A program made the translations under genes and the position numbers. The notes below the pieces were generated by a model. That model ran no database searches, was not told the DNA's origin, and saw only the letters and a list, made by a program, of their open reading frames with translations. 64,000 nt of DNA from Candidatus Ferrigenium altingense (lineage in GTDB: Bacteria; Pseudomonadota; Gammaproteobacteria; Burkholderiales; Gallionellaceae), in the NCBI GenBank assembly GCA_020621985.1, contig JAHRYS010000001.1:1-64000 (forward strand), read 5' to 3'. The first letter of the stretch is position 1. Each line of letters begins with the position of its first letter. Below, one piece after another: positions 44,122 to 52,673 of the stretch.

Positions 44122-44328
44122 CAGGAGGCAAAAACCGCAGGGGCAATCCCCTATGGCTGCCTTGTTGAATAGAGGAGAAAGTTTTGAGGTTTGAGATGCG
44201 AGGACTGAGGATAACTCCTCTCCCTTTACCTTGTATCACACCACGCCCGGCAAGCCGGGCAGCGGGCTGCCTGTTGTGCCTCCTGCGGGCGCTTCTGCCA
44301 CCTATCATCACCTGCCAGGATACATAGC

Positions 44329-46551
44329 GTGAAAAAAAACGCCATATTGATTGGAATTGGGCTGCTGATCGTTTTGGTTTTTGTCGGCAACGCCGCGCGT
44401 TTCTATCGGCTGAATTTTGTCGATCAGCTGTCCGCTATCCTGTACGACTACCGTTTGCAGCTGACCATGCCGCGCACGGTGGACGATCGCATCGTCATTC
44501 TCGACATCGATGAAAAAAGCCTCAAGGAGGAAGGTCGCTGGCCGTGGAGCCGGGACCGCCTCAGCCTGTTGATGGACAAGTTGTTCGACAAGTATGGCGT
44601 CGCAGTGGTCGGTTTCGACGTGGTCTTTGCCGAAAAGGACGAGAGTTCGGGACTCAAGGTTTTGCAAAAAATCGGGCAGAACCAGCTCAAGGGCGATGCG
44701 CAATTTCAGGCGGCATTGGCCCAGATTCAGCCGCAGCTCGAATACGACAGCCTGTTCGCCGACAAGATCAGGAACCGCAACGTGGTATTGGGGTATTACC
44801 TGACCAGCCAAAAAGGCGCCAATATATCGGGAGCATTGCCCGAACCGGCCTTCCCGTCCGGCACGTTCAAGGGGAGGCAGATCGGCTTTACGGCCTGGAA
44901 CGGTTATGGGGCAAATCTTCCTGAACTGCAGAAAGCCGCCGCGAGCGCCGGGCACTTCAATCCGCTGGTGGACGATGATGGAGAGGTGCGGCGTGTGCCG
45001 ATGCTCGCGGAATATGGCGGCGCCTATTACGAATCCTTATCGCTTGCGATGGTGCGCACCCTGTTTGGCCAACCCGAATTGCTGCCGGGTTTTGCCGAGG
45101 GCAAGAGCAACGGGTATGGCGGCCTGGAGTGGCTGGAACTGGGTACGGCCGGCAGCGGGTTGAAAATCCCGGTGGATCAAAACGTGGCTGCCTTTGTGCC
45201 GTACCGCGGCGGGCAGGGGAGCTTCCGCTATATTTCGGTTGCAGATGTGCTGCACGACCGCGTCGAGATTGCCCGGCTCAAGGACAAGATCGTGCTGGTG
45301 GGCACCACGGCTCCGGGACTGCTGGATATGCGCGCCACGCCGGTGGCGGAGGTTTACCCGGGGGTGGAAGTCCATGCCAACATGATTTCCGGCATCCTCG
45401 ATCAAAACCTGAAGGAGCAGCCTGCCTACATGGTTGGCGCCGAGGTGGTCTGGCTGTTGCTGATCGGTGTCGCCTTGAGTTTTATGTTGCCGGCCTTGAG
45501 CCCCGCCAAGGCCATGCTGGCTTCGGCATTGATGTTCGCCGCGACCATAGGGCTGAGTCTGGCGGCCTGGCACTATGGCAATGTGGTGATGCTGGTGGCG
45601 AATAGCCTGGTGATGATCGCTTTGCTGTTTGCGCTGGACATGTCCTACGGTTACTTCGTCGAATCGCGCACCAAGCGCCAGATTACCGGTTTGTTCGGCC
45701 AATATGTGCCGAGCGAACTGGTCGAGGAAATGGCGGAGCATCCGGAAAGCGTGTCCATGGAAGGCAAGAGCCGCGAGATGACCATCCTGTTCTCCGACGT
45801 GCGCGGCTTTACCACCATTTCGGAGGGATTGGATCCGAAGGAATTGACGCTGCTGATGAACGAGTTCCTGACCCCGTTGTCTCGCGTTGTTTACAAACAT
45901 CGCGGCACCATAGACAAGTATATGGGCGACTGCATTATGGCGTTCTGGGGCGCCCCCCTGCCGGATGAGAACCATGCGCGCAATGCCATATTGGCGGGCA
46001 TCGAGATGCAATCGACCCTGAAAGCCTTGCAGCCGCATTTCAAGGAGCGCGGCTGGCCGGAGATTCGCGTTGGCGTTGGCATCAATAGCGGGCGCGTCAG
46101 TGTCGGCAACATGGGCTCGGAAGTGCGCGTGGCTTACACGGTGATGGGCGATGCGGTGAACCTTGCTTCGCGTCTGGAAAGCATCACCAAACAATATGGC
46201 GTCGGCGTGATCGTCGGCGAAAACACCAAAAATGCCGTAACCGATTTTGTTTATCGCGAGCTTGACCATGTGCGGGTAAAAGGCAAGGATAAGCCGGTGG
46301 CGATTTACGAGCCGGTCGGCTTGCTCGGCGAAGTGAGCAAGGCGCTCCAGGATGAAGTCAGGCTGTTCCATGAAGTGCGCCGCCTGTATCGCAAGCAGGA
46401 TTGGGATCAGGCGGAATTGCAACTGATGAACTTGCAGCGTCTGTCGCCGGAAACCGCGCTGTATGGAATCTACGCCGAGCGCATCGCCCACTTCCGCAAG
46501 AATCCACCGGCTGCGGAATGGGATGGCGTGTTCGTGTTTCAGACCAAATAA
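44329..46551 (+). CDS. CHASE2-domain class III adenylate/guanylate cyclase
   Basis: Translation starts at GTG 44329, with AGGA 8 nt upstream. The 740-residue protein has an N-terminal helix, a CHASE2 sensor (~30-365; DRIVILDIDEKSLKEEGRWPWSR), three helices (~370-440) and a cyclase domain (~480-665). Metal-binding Asp are in ILFSDVRGFT and KYMGDCIMAFWG, and the transition-state Asn/Arg in DAVNLASRLE. The substrate-side Lys in IDKYMGD and Asp in VMGDAVN favour ATP. An ~80-residue tail with a TPR-like helix pair follows. Its CHASE2 domain resembles that of the kinase, so both may sense related signals. Confidence 0.93.
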   Translation: MKKNAILIGIGLLIVLVFVGNAARFYRLNFVDQLSAILYDYRLQLTMPRTVDDRIVILDIDEKSLKEEGRWPWSRDRLSLLMDKLFDKYGVAVVGFDVVFAEKDESSGLKVLQKIGQNQLKGDAQFQAALAQIQPQLEYDSLFADKIRNRNVVLGYYLTSQKGANISGALPEPAFPSGTFKGRQIGFTAWNGYGANLPELQKAAASAGHFNPLVDDDGEVRRVPMLAEYGGAYYESLSLAMVRTLFGQPELLPGFAEGKSNGYGGLEWLELGTAGSGLKIPVDQNVAAFVPYRGGQGSFRYISVADVLHDRVEIARLKDKIVLVGTTAPGLLDMRATPVAEVYPGVEVHANMISGILDQNLKEQPAYMVGAEVVWLLLIGVALSFMLPALSPAKAMLASALMFAATIGLSLAAWHYGNVVMLVANSLVMIALLFALDMSYGYFVESRTKRQITGLFGQYVPSELVEEMAEHPESVSMEGKSREMTILFSDVRGFTTISEGLDPKELTLLMNEFLTPLSRVVYKHRGTIDKYMGDCIMAFWGAPLPDENHARNAILAGIEMQSTLKALQPHFKERGWPEIRVGVGINSGRVSVGNMGSEVRVAYTVMGDAVNLASRLESITKQYGVGVIVGENTKNAVTDFVYRELDHVRVKGKDKPVAIYEPVGLLGEVSKALQDEVRLFHEVRRLYRKQDWDQAELQLMNLQRLSPETALYGIYAERIAHFRKNPPAAEWDGVFVFQTK

Positions 46552-46571
46552 CTCAGGCTGGATAACAAACG

Positions 46572-47336
46572 ATGAAGCTCAGGGTATTGGGGTGTGGCGG
46601 CGGGATCGGTGGCAATCTGCGCACTACCTCGTTCTTGCTCGATCATGACGTGCTGATCGATGCAGGAACGGGCGTCAATGAGCTCAGCCTCACCGAGATC
46701 AGCTTGATCGACCATGTTTTCATCACCCATTCGCATCTCGATCATATCGCCTGCCTCCCGTTTATGGTGGATAGCGCGTGGGCCATGCGCGATCGCCCAT
46801 TGACCATTTACGCCATTGAGGAGACGTTGGACACCCTGAAACAACATATTTTCAACTGGAAAATATGGCCGGATTTCAGCGAAATTCCCGATGCACGGCA
46901 ACCTTCCATGCGTTACCGGGCGATAGAACTGGGCGAGACTGTTGCATTGGATGGGCGCAGGATAACCGCCATTCCGGCCAATCATGCCGTGCCTGCGGTC
47001 GGCTTCCACCTGGATAGCGGCAAGGCGAGCCTGGTCTATAGCGGGGATACCACCACCAACGATGCGGTATGGAGGGTGGTCAACCGGATTGAAAATTTGC
47101 GCTATCTCATCATTGAAACCGCGTTCTCGGATAGCGAAATAGAGTTGGCGGTTCTTTCCAAGCATCTTTGCCCCAGTTTATTGATCGAGGAATTGAAAAA
47201 ATTCCAGCGCGAGGCGGATATCTTTGTCACTCACCTGAAACCCGGCGAAGTGGAGCTGACCATGCAGCAAATCGAAAGCGGCATTTATGACCGGCATCCC
47301 AAGATGTTGTTGAACAATCAGAAATTCGAATTTTGA
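46572..47336 (+). CDS. Class II 3',5'-cyclic-nucleotide phosphodiesterase-like metallohydrolase
   Basis: The 254-residue metallo-beta-lactamase-fold protein has the zinc motif THSHLDHIACLP (~53-64), a later His in ANHAVPAVGF, Asp in VYSGDTT and the final His in FVTHLKPGE. Start GCGGGIGGNLRTTSFLLD and overall size fit yeast PDE1-type class II phosphodiesterases. It lies 20 bp after the cyclase gene, which makes cAMP (or cGMP) breakdown the best guess. Confidence 0.85.
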   Translation: MKLRVLGCGGGIGGNLRTTSFLLDHDVLIDAGTGVNELSLTEISLIDHVFITHSHLDHIACLPFMVDSAWAMRDRPLTIYAIEETLDTLKQHIFNWKIWPDFSEIPDARQPSMRYRAIELGETVALDGRRITAIPANHAVPAVGFHLDSGKASLVYSGDTTTNDAVWRVVNRIENLRYLIIETAFSDSEIELAVLSKHLCPSLLIEELKKFQREADIFVTHLKPGEVELTMQQIESGIYDRHPKMLLNNQKFEF

Positions 47337-47525
47337 TGAAACAACTAGCCATCCCACTGGTGAAACTACTAGCCATTCCACTAGGCTGCCCAAAGACGGC
47401 AACCAAGTGGCTGGTTATAAGCTGCCCAAAGGCTTTGCATAGCCATTCGGCCAAGTCACCAAAATACGGTGACATAAGCCGCTGGTTAACGGTTGCCAAG
47501 CGGTTGGTTATAGAAAGCAGACGAT
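47335..47525. repeat. Cluster of hairpin elements after the phosphodiesterase gene
   Basis: A partial unit (47335-47360) leads into a full 58-nt unit (47361-47418) with a 13-position stem (47378-47390 with 47398-47410). A diverged third copy follows at about 47440-47489, keeping the flanks TAGCCATTCG and CGCTGGTTA around a different stem (GTCACC/GGTGAC). A fragment GGTTGCCAAGCGGTTGGTTATA ends the cluster. The full unit matches 60357-60414 (inverted) at 50 of 58 positions. Confidence 0.85.
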
Positions 47526-47717
47526 GAATGTGTCATTGAATGACGTACGCAAGGCAACGGGTGTGTTGGAACGCAGCAAATTTCCTGCTGCCAAAGCGGG
47601 CGGCGCAGCACGGCCGCGGCGTTCATTTTGGAGCAGGCAGGATACGATGTGCAGGTTTTGGATGACGGGCTACGGCCGTACCGACCGTAGCTTGATGAAA
47701 AAGGCAAGGGAGCTAGA
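47337..47717. other. 381-bp gap without a convincing gene
   Basis: The left half is the hairpin-element cluster. The right half (47526-47717) has short frames without a recognisable product, and no terminator or promoter is clear. A 65-codon frame at 47524-47721 overlaps the next start and is not supported by any motif. Confidence 0.6.
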
Positions 47718-50114
47718 ATGAGTACAGTCATGGCGGCCAACGCCGCAACAGGAAACGTCGGTGAAATCAGCCTCAAGCTTGAGTTCACCAAGAACCTCAA
47801 TCACGTCATCAATAAGATACACGCCACTAGCAATATTGACGAAATCATGCTGGATGTCAGCAAGGACATCTGCACGCTGTTCAATGCCGACCGCCTGACC
47901 ATCTATGTGGTAGGCGAAGACAATGCCTCGCTTATTTCCAAGGTCAAAACCGGCCTGAATTCCTTCAAGGATCTCAAGCTGCCGATCGCCGAACAGAGCG
48001 TTGCCGGTTATGCGGCAATGCACAAAAAACTGCTCAACATCAAGGACGTCTATGACGGGCAGGAACTGGCCGCCTATAGCCCGCAGTTGCGGTTTCTGCA
48101 GGAGGTGGACAAACGCACCGGTTACCGCACCAAGCAGATGCTGGTCGCGCCGATTCTGGATATCGGCGGCGATCTGGTCGGCGTCATCCAGGTCATCAAT
48201 AACAAGGCCGGTGCCCCTTTTGCGGCGATGGTCGAAGAAGGCGTGCAGGAACTGGCGCAGACGATGGCAGTGGCATTGCGCCAGCGCCAGCAGAATACGA
48301 CGGTCAAAACCAAATATGACTATTTGGTGGCCGATGCGGTGCTCTCCACGGCGGAATTCGAATTGGCAACCCGCACCGCACGCCGTAAAGGCATAGACAT
48401 CGAGGAGGTGTTGATCGACGAATTTCAGGTCAGCGCCGCCGCGTTGGGCAATGCATTGTCCAGCTTCTTCGGGGTTGCTTACGAGCCATACAAGGCGGAT
48501 CGCATCAAGCCGGCCGATTTGCTGAAAAACCTGAAGCGGGAATATGTGGAAAGCAGCCACTGGATCCCGGTCGAGGAGACCCAGGAGGGGTTGGTCATTT
48601 TGACCACCGATCCCGAGCGGATCCAGGCGTCGCGGGTGGTCAACAATATTTTTCCCAAAAACCGGCTGGTCTATAAGGTTTGCTCGCAGCGCGAATTCAA
48701 GCAGACTTTGGATTTGTTTTATGGCGGAGGTGCATCCGATGCCACCGGCGGCTTCGCTGCGGATGAGTCCTCGATGGATGATTTGCTGACCAGCCTCGGC
48801 GGAGACGAAGAAGAAGGCGCGGGCGTCAGCCAGGAAGATGTCAGTGCCGCCGCCGACAACGAGCTGGTGAAGCTGGTCAACAAGATCATCGTCGACGCTT
48901 ACCGGATGGGGGCATCGGACATCCACATCGAGCCGGGGCCGGGCAAGGCCAAGACGCAGATCCGCGTGCGCAAGGACGGCTCGCTGCTGAACTACATCGA
49001 AGTGCCGTCCACCTATCGCAACGCGTTGGTGACACGCCTCAAGATCATGTGCGACCTGGATATTTCCGAGAAGCGCAAGCCGCAGGATGGCAAGATCAAG
49101 TTCAAGAAATACGGGCCGCTGGACATCGAATTGCGCGTCGCAACCATCCCGTCACAGGGGGGGGTTGAAGATGTGGTGATGCGTATTCTCGCTTCCGGCG
49201 AACCGTTGCCGTTGGAGAAAATGGGATTCTCGGCACGCAACAATGAGCTGATCAAGGAGACGGTCAGCAAACCATACGGGTTGTTCTTCGTGTGCGGCCC
49301 GACCGGTTCCGGCAAAACCACCACGCTGCATTCCATCCTCAAATACATCAACAAGCCGGACACCAAGATATGGACGGCGGAAGACCCGGTGGAAATTACC
49401 CAGAAGGGACTGCGCCAGGTACAGATCAACAAGAAGGCCGGGCTGGATTTTGCGACCATCATGCGCGCTTTCCTGCGTGCCGATCCGGACGTGATCATGG
49501 TCGGCGAAATGCGCGACAAGGAAACCGTGTCCATCGGCATCGAAGCCTCCCTCACCGGCCATCTGGTATTTGCCACCCTGCACACCAACAGCGCGCCGGA
49601 ATCCATCAACCGCTTGCTGGATATGGGTATGGATCCGTTCAACTTTGCCGATGCGCTGCTGGGAATTTTGGCGCAGCGTTTGGGGAAGCGCCTGTGCGGC
49701 GACTGCAAGAAACCGCATATCGCGACGGCCGAGGAAATAAAATCGCTGCTCGCCGAGTACAGCAGCGAATTGCTCAATACCGCGACCTGGAAAAAAGACC
49801 CGGCTGCCGCGACCAAGGCTCTGTATGCCGAGTGGGTCAAGCTGTTTGCCGATGACAAGGGGCAATTTACGCTGTACGAACCGGTTGGCTGCGACAAATG
49901 CACCGGCACCGGCTATCGCGGGCGTGTCGGCTTGCACGAGCTGCTGATCGGCACCGACCCGATCAAGAAGGCCATTCAGGAACATGCGCGCGTCGCCGAG
50001 TTGCTGGCCATCGCTCTTGAAGAAGGCATGCATACCCTGAAGCAGGACGGCATGGAAAAGGTGTTGCAGGGCATTACCGATATGCACCAGATACGCGCGG
50101 TTTGTATCAAGTGA
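47718..50114 (+). CDS. GAF-domain fused PilB/GspE-type secretion ATPase
   Basis: The 798-residue protein starts with a GAF domain (~22-190), then a T2SSE-N/MshEN-like region (~200-335) and a type II/IV ATPase domain (~385-770). Walker A is CGPTGSGKTTTLHS (~524-538), Walker B FLRADPDVIMVGEMRD, and a Cys tetrad is split between CGDCKK (~660) and CDKCTG (~724). A GAF fusion at the start is unusual for PilB/GspE. No other secretion gene adjoins it, so it may serve pili encoded elsewhere. An HD-GYP gene follows by 24 bp. Confidence 0.9.
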   Translation: MSTVMAANAATGNVGEISLKLEFTKNLNHVINKIHATSNIDEIMLDVSKDICTLFNADRLTIYVVGEDNASLISKVKTGLNSFKDLKLPIAEQSVAGYAAMHKKLLNIKDVYDGQELAAYSPQLRFLQEVDKRTGYRTKQMLVAPILDIGGDLVGVIQVINNKAGAPFAAMVEEGVQELAQTMAVALRQRQQNTTVKTKYDYLVADAVLSTAEFELATRTARRKGIDIEEVLIDEFQVSAAALGNALSSFFGVAYEPYKADRIKPADLLKNLKREYVESSHWIPVEETQEGLVILTTDPERIQASRVVNNIFPKNRLVYKVCSQREFKQTLDLFYGGGASDATGGFAADESSMDDLLTSLGGDEEEGAGVSQEDVSAAADNELVKLVNKIIVDAYRMGASDIHIEPGPGKAKTQIRVRKDGSLLNYIEVPSTYRNALVTRLKIMCDLDISEKRKPQDGKIKFKKYGPLDIELRVATIPSQGGVEDVVMRILASGEPLPLEKMGFSARNNELIKETVSKPYGLFFVCGPTGSGKTTTLHSILKYINKPDTKIWTAEDPVEITQKGLRQVQINKKAGLDFATIMRAFLRADPDVIMVGEMRDKETVSIGIEASLTGHLVFATLHTNSAPESINRLLDMGMDPFNFADALLGILAQRLGKRLCGDCKKPHIATAEEIKSLLAEYSSELLNTATWKKDPAAATKALYAEWVKLFADDKGQFTLYEPVGCDKCTGTGYRGRVGLHELLIGTDPIKKAIQEHARVAELLAIALEEGMHTLKQDGMEKVLQGITDMHQIRAVCIK

Positions 50115-50138
50115 GTTTTAGCGGCTAACGGCTAACCC

Positions 50139-51851
50139 ATGGATTCTGCGGATAACCTGCTGCATCGCCTCAAGGAACTCAACGAGATCGGCATCGCGCT
50201 GTCGCAGCAGCACGACATCAACAGCCTGCTCGAAACGATTCTGGTGGCGGCCAAGCGCATCACCAACGCCGACGCCGGCACGCTTTATTTGCATGAGCCG
50301 GAGCAGCGGGTGCTGCGCTTCGAGATCATGCGCACCGATTCCCTGAGAATTGCGATGGGCGGCACCAGCGGCGTACCGATTAACTTGCCTCCGATCCGGC
50401 TTTACGATGAGGCCGGCAATCCCAATCACAACAACGTAGCGAGCCACTCGTCGCTTAGCGGTGAGGCGATTAATATTCCAGATGCCTATACGGCGCAGGG
50501 CTTCGATTTTTCCGGCACCAAAAAATTCGACGGCATGACCGGCTACCGTTCCCAATCTTTTCTTACCGTGCCGATGCGCGACCACGATGATCAAGTCATC
50601 GGCGTGCTGCAACTCATCAATGCGCAAGACCGGCAAAGCGGCGCAATCGTTCCGTTTTCAGGCGACGATCAGCAGTTGCTGGAGTCGCTCGCCTCGCAGG
50701 CTGCCATCGCGCTCACCAATCGCCGCCTGATTTGGCAACTGGAGGAGCTGTTCGAGTCCCTTATCCAGCTCATCAATACCGCGATTGACGACAAGTCGCC
50801 TTATACCGGCGGGCACTGCGCGCGCGTGCCGGTGCTGACCATGATGATTGCCGAAGCGGTCAACCGCACCAACAGCGGCCCGCTCAAGGATTTTGCGATG
50901 ACCAACAAGGATCGGTATGAGCTAAAAATCGCCGGCCTGTTGCACGATTGCGGCAAAATCACCACGCCGGTGCATGTGGTGGACAAGTCAACCAAACTCC
51001 ATACCCTGTTTGACCGCATCCATTTGATTGATACGCGTTTCGAGGTGCTCAAGCGCGATGCGGAAATCGCCATGTTGCGTGCTTTGTCTTGTTCCCCTCT
51101 CCCGCAAACCCCTCCCAGCCTCCCCTTGTCAGGGGAGGAGGTGAGCTTCCCCCCTGACAAGGGGAAATTGAGGGGGGGTGGGGTGAGGGGCGTGGAGGAA
51201 ACCGCGATCCGCGCCGAATACGAGGCGCGCATCCGGCAACTCGACGATGACCGGGGATTCCTGCACCACTGCAATATCGGCGGCGAGGCCATGTCGGATG
51301 AGGCGCAGCAGCGCGTGCGTCAAATCGCCGCCTATCAATGGCGCGATGCCGATGGAAAAACAGGCAACTTCCTAAGCGACGATGAAGTCGGGAACCTCAG
51401 TATATATGCCGGCACCTTGACGGCGGCGGAGCGCGAAATCATCAATCACCACATCGTCGTCACCATCAAGATGCTGGAATCCCTGCCGTGGCCGAGACAC
51501 CTCAGGAACGTCGCCGAATATGCCGGCGGGCATCACGAACGCATGGACGGCAAAGGCTACCCGCGCGGACTGACGCGCGAACAGATGTCGGTGCAGGCGC
51601 GGGTGATGGGTATCGCCGATATTTTCGAGGCGCTCACCGCCAAAGACCGCCCCTACAAGGCAGGCAAGACCTTGACCGAATCGCTGACTATTCTCGGTAA
51701 ACTCAAACTGGGCGGGCATATCGATCCCGATTTGTTCGATGTGTTCATCCGCGAAAAAGTCTATCTGGATTACGCCAGACAATTTCTCGCGCCCGAGCAG
51801 ATCGACGAGGTGGATTTGAGCAGGATTCCGGGCGTGAATCTGGAGCCATGA
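50139..51851 (+). CDS. GAF-HD-GYP c-di-GMP phosphodiesterase with inserted repeat
   Basis: The 570-residue protein has a GAF domain (~15-195) and an HD-GYP domain (~205-560). HD motif residues are in YTGGHCARV and LLHDCGKITTPVHVVDKST, and the GYP loop is HHERMDGKGYPRGLTREQ. Between them, residues ~318-352 form a Pro/Gly-rich insert encoded by a palindromic DNA element (SPLPQTPPSLPLSGEE...). The frame stays open through it. HD-GYP enzymes degrade c-di-GMP; whether this one remains active with the insert is unknown. It is the last gene of the signalling run. Confidence 0.9.
   Translation: MDSADNLLHRLKELNEIGIALSQQHDINSLLETILVAAKRITNADAGTLYLHEPEQRVLRFEIMRTDSLRIAMGGTSGVPINLPPIRLYDEAGNPNHNNVASHSSLSGEAINIPDAYTAQGFDFSGTKKFDGMTGYRSQSFLTVPMRDHDDQVIGVLQLINAQDRQSGAIVPFSGDDQQLLESLASQAAIALTNRRLIWQLEELFESLIQLINTAIDDKSPYTGGHCARVPVLTMMIAEAVNRTNSGPLKDFAMTNKDRYELKIAGLLHDCGKITTPVHVVDKSTKLHTLFDRIHLIDTRFEVLKRDAEIAMLRALSCSPLPQTPPSLPLSGEEVSFPPDKGKLRGGGVRGVEETAIRAEYEARIRQLDDDRGFLHHCNIGGEAMSDEAQQRVRQIAAYQWRDADGKTGNFLSDDEVGNLSIYAGTLTAAEREIINHHIVVTIKMLESLPWPRHLRNVAEYAGGHHERMDGKGYPRGLTREQMSVQARVMGIADIFEALTAKDRPYKAGKTLTESLTILGKLKLGGHIDPDLFDVFIREKVYLDYARQFLAPEQIDEVDLSRIPGVNLEP
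51093..51195. repeat. Palindromic element inside the HD-GYP gene
   Basis: TCCCCTTGTCAGGGG (51121-51135) and CCCCTGACAAGGGGA (51151-51165) are a perfect 15-bp inverted repeat. C-rich and G-rich outer arms (about 51093-51120 and 51166-51193) extend it imperfectly. The base composition is unlike the flanking coding sequence. Confidence 0.85.
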
Positions 51852-51896
51852 CAGGCGGCCAAGCGTGATGCCCCGTCAATCCGAAAAATTTTCCGG

Positions 51897-52165
51897 TCAC
51901 AGCCGGGCAGTATGTATCACGGCAAGAATTTCGACAGCGGAAGGCATGACCTGATAAGCCGCAATGTAAGGTAGATTGGCTATGATGAATTCACGGGTGT
52001 TTTCAACGCGCCCCGGTCTGCCTACCAGAGGGGGTGGGCAAGCTGCATGGTCTCCTTGCGGATGGCAGAAACAACACGATTGGCGGCTTGCGGGTTTTCT
52101 TGCCGGATATGGGCGTCAATCTCGGCCAAGTTCAATTGGGCGTTTCTGCGCCAGCAGACTTTCAC
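51897..52165 (-). pseudogene. Frameshifted ParE/RelE-type toxin
   Basis: From GTG 52165, overlapping the antitoxin stop (GTGA), the frame reads VKVCWRRNAQLNLAEIDAHI and on to QLAHPLW, then stops at 52024-52022. In another frame the rest continues VGRPGRVENTREFIIANLPY to ILAVIHTARL, ending at 51897. Together they make a full-length ParE-like toxin (~90 residues). A 1-nt net loss, or an equivalent change, near 52025-52030 (CCTCTGG) breaks it. Programmed frameshifting is unlikely, as no slippery site is evident. Confidence 0.82.
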
Positions 52166-52398
52166 GATGCTGCGTCGCTCCGGGCTGCAAAAAAGGCGTC
52201 CATTTCATCCTCCGGCACCAGGTCTGATTGACGTGCAGCATCTATTTTTTCACGCCACCAGATTTGACGCTTGACGTAGGACTCGACCGCAACAGCAGCC
52301 ACAAATGACTTTGAGCGATGAGCGTCCCCGGCAATTCTCTCAAGAGCATCCTTGGTCTCACGGCTCAGGCGGACGGTCAGAACAGCAATATCAGGCAT
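52162..52398 (-). CDS. Ribbon-helix-helix antitoxin (ParD/CopG-like)
   Basis: The 78-residue protein starts MPDIAVLTVRLSRETKDALE, a ribbon-helix-helix start with VLTVRLS as the DNA-binding strand, and ends in an acidic tail that would bind the toxin. Its stop overlaps the toxin start, as in parDE operons. The toxin partner is frameshifted, so this antitoxin is now probably an orphan regulator. Confidence 0.85.
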   Translation of the reverse strand: MPDIAVLTVRLSRETKDALERIAGDAHRSKSFVAAVAVESYVKRQIWWREKIDAARQSDLVPEDEMDAFFAARSDAAS

Positions 52399-52606
52399 GA
52401 TATCTCCATAAAGTTATTGGCACACTGGCGTAATAACACGGTGAATTATAGCCGGGCTGTAACAGCCAGCGTGGGCAGATAAGGTTGAAATGCGGCGAAT
52501 GCGGCTGCCCAAAACCGTCACTTCGCTGACGAGTTTGGGATGAAAGTTGGCGGAGAAAAGCGGACTGGTCTTTTGATAACATCTATAAAACAATTAGTTG
52601 CAATGT

Positions 52607-52622
52607 TGGCACGGTCATTGCA
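52607..52622 (+). promoter_or_regulatory. Sigma-54 promoter of pilA
   Basis: TGGCACG (52607-52613), four bases and TTGCA (52618-52622) match the RpoN consensus TGGCACGN4TTGCW exactly. It lies 51 bp before the pilA ATG. In related bacteria pilA is driven by RpoN with PilR. Confidence 0.88.
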
Positions 52623-52673
52623 TTACTTATCGCAACACACGCTATGGTGTGTTTTCTTAAAGGAGATTCAAAC

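Noticed and set aside
47333-47527. 64-codon frame covering the hairpin cluster
   Set aside because: It exists only because the repeat units lack stops in that frame; the in-gene copy of the element is read in another frame.
47524-47721. 65-codon frame before the GAF-ATPase gene
   Set aside because: No motif, no ribosome site, and it overlaps the ATPase start.
51866-52240. Plus-strand frames opposite the antitoxin and toxin
   Set aside because: Several overlapping short frames with no homology; the minus strand gives a recognisable antitoxin-toxin pair.
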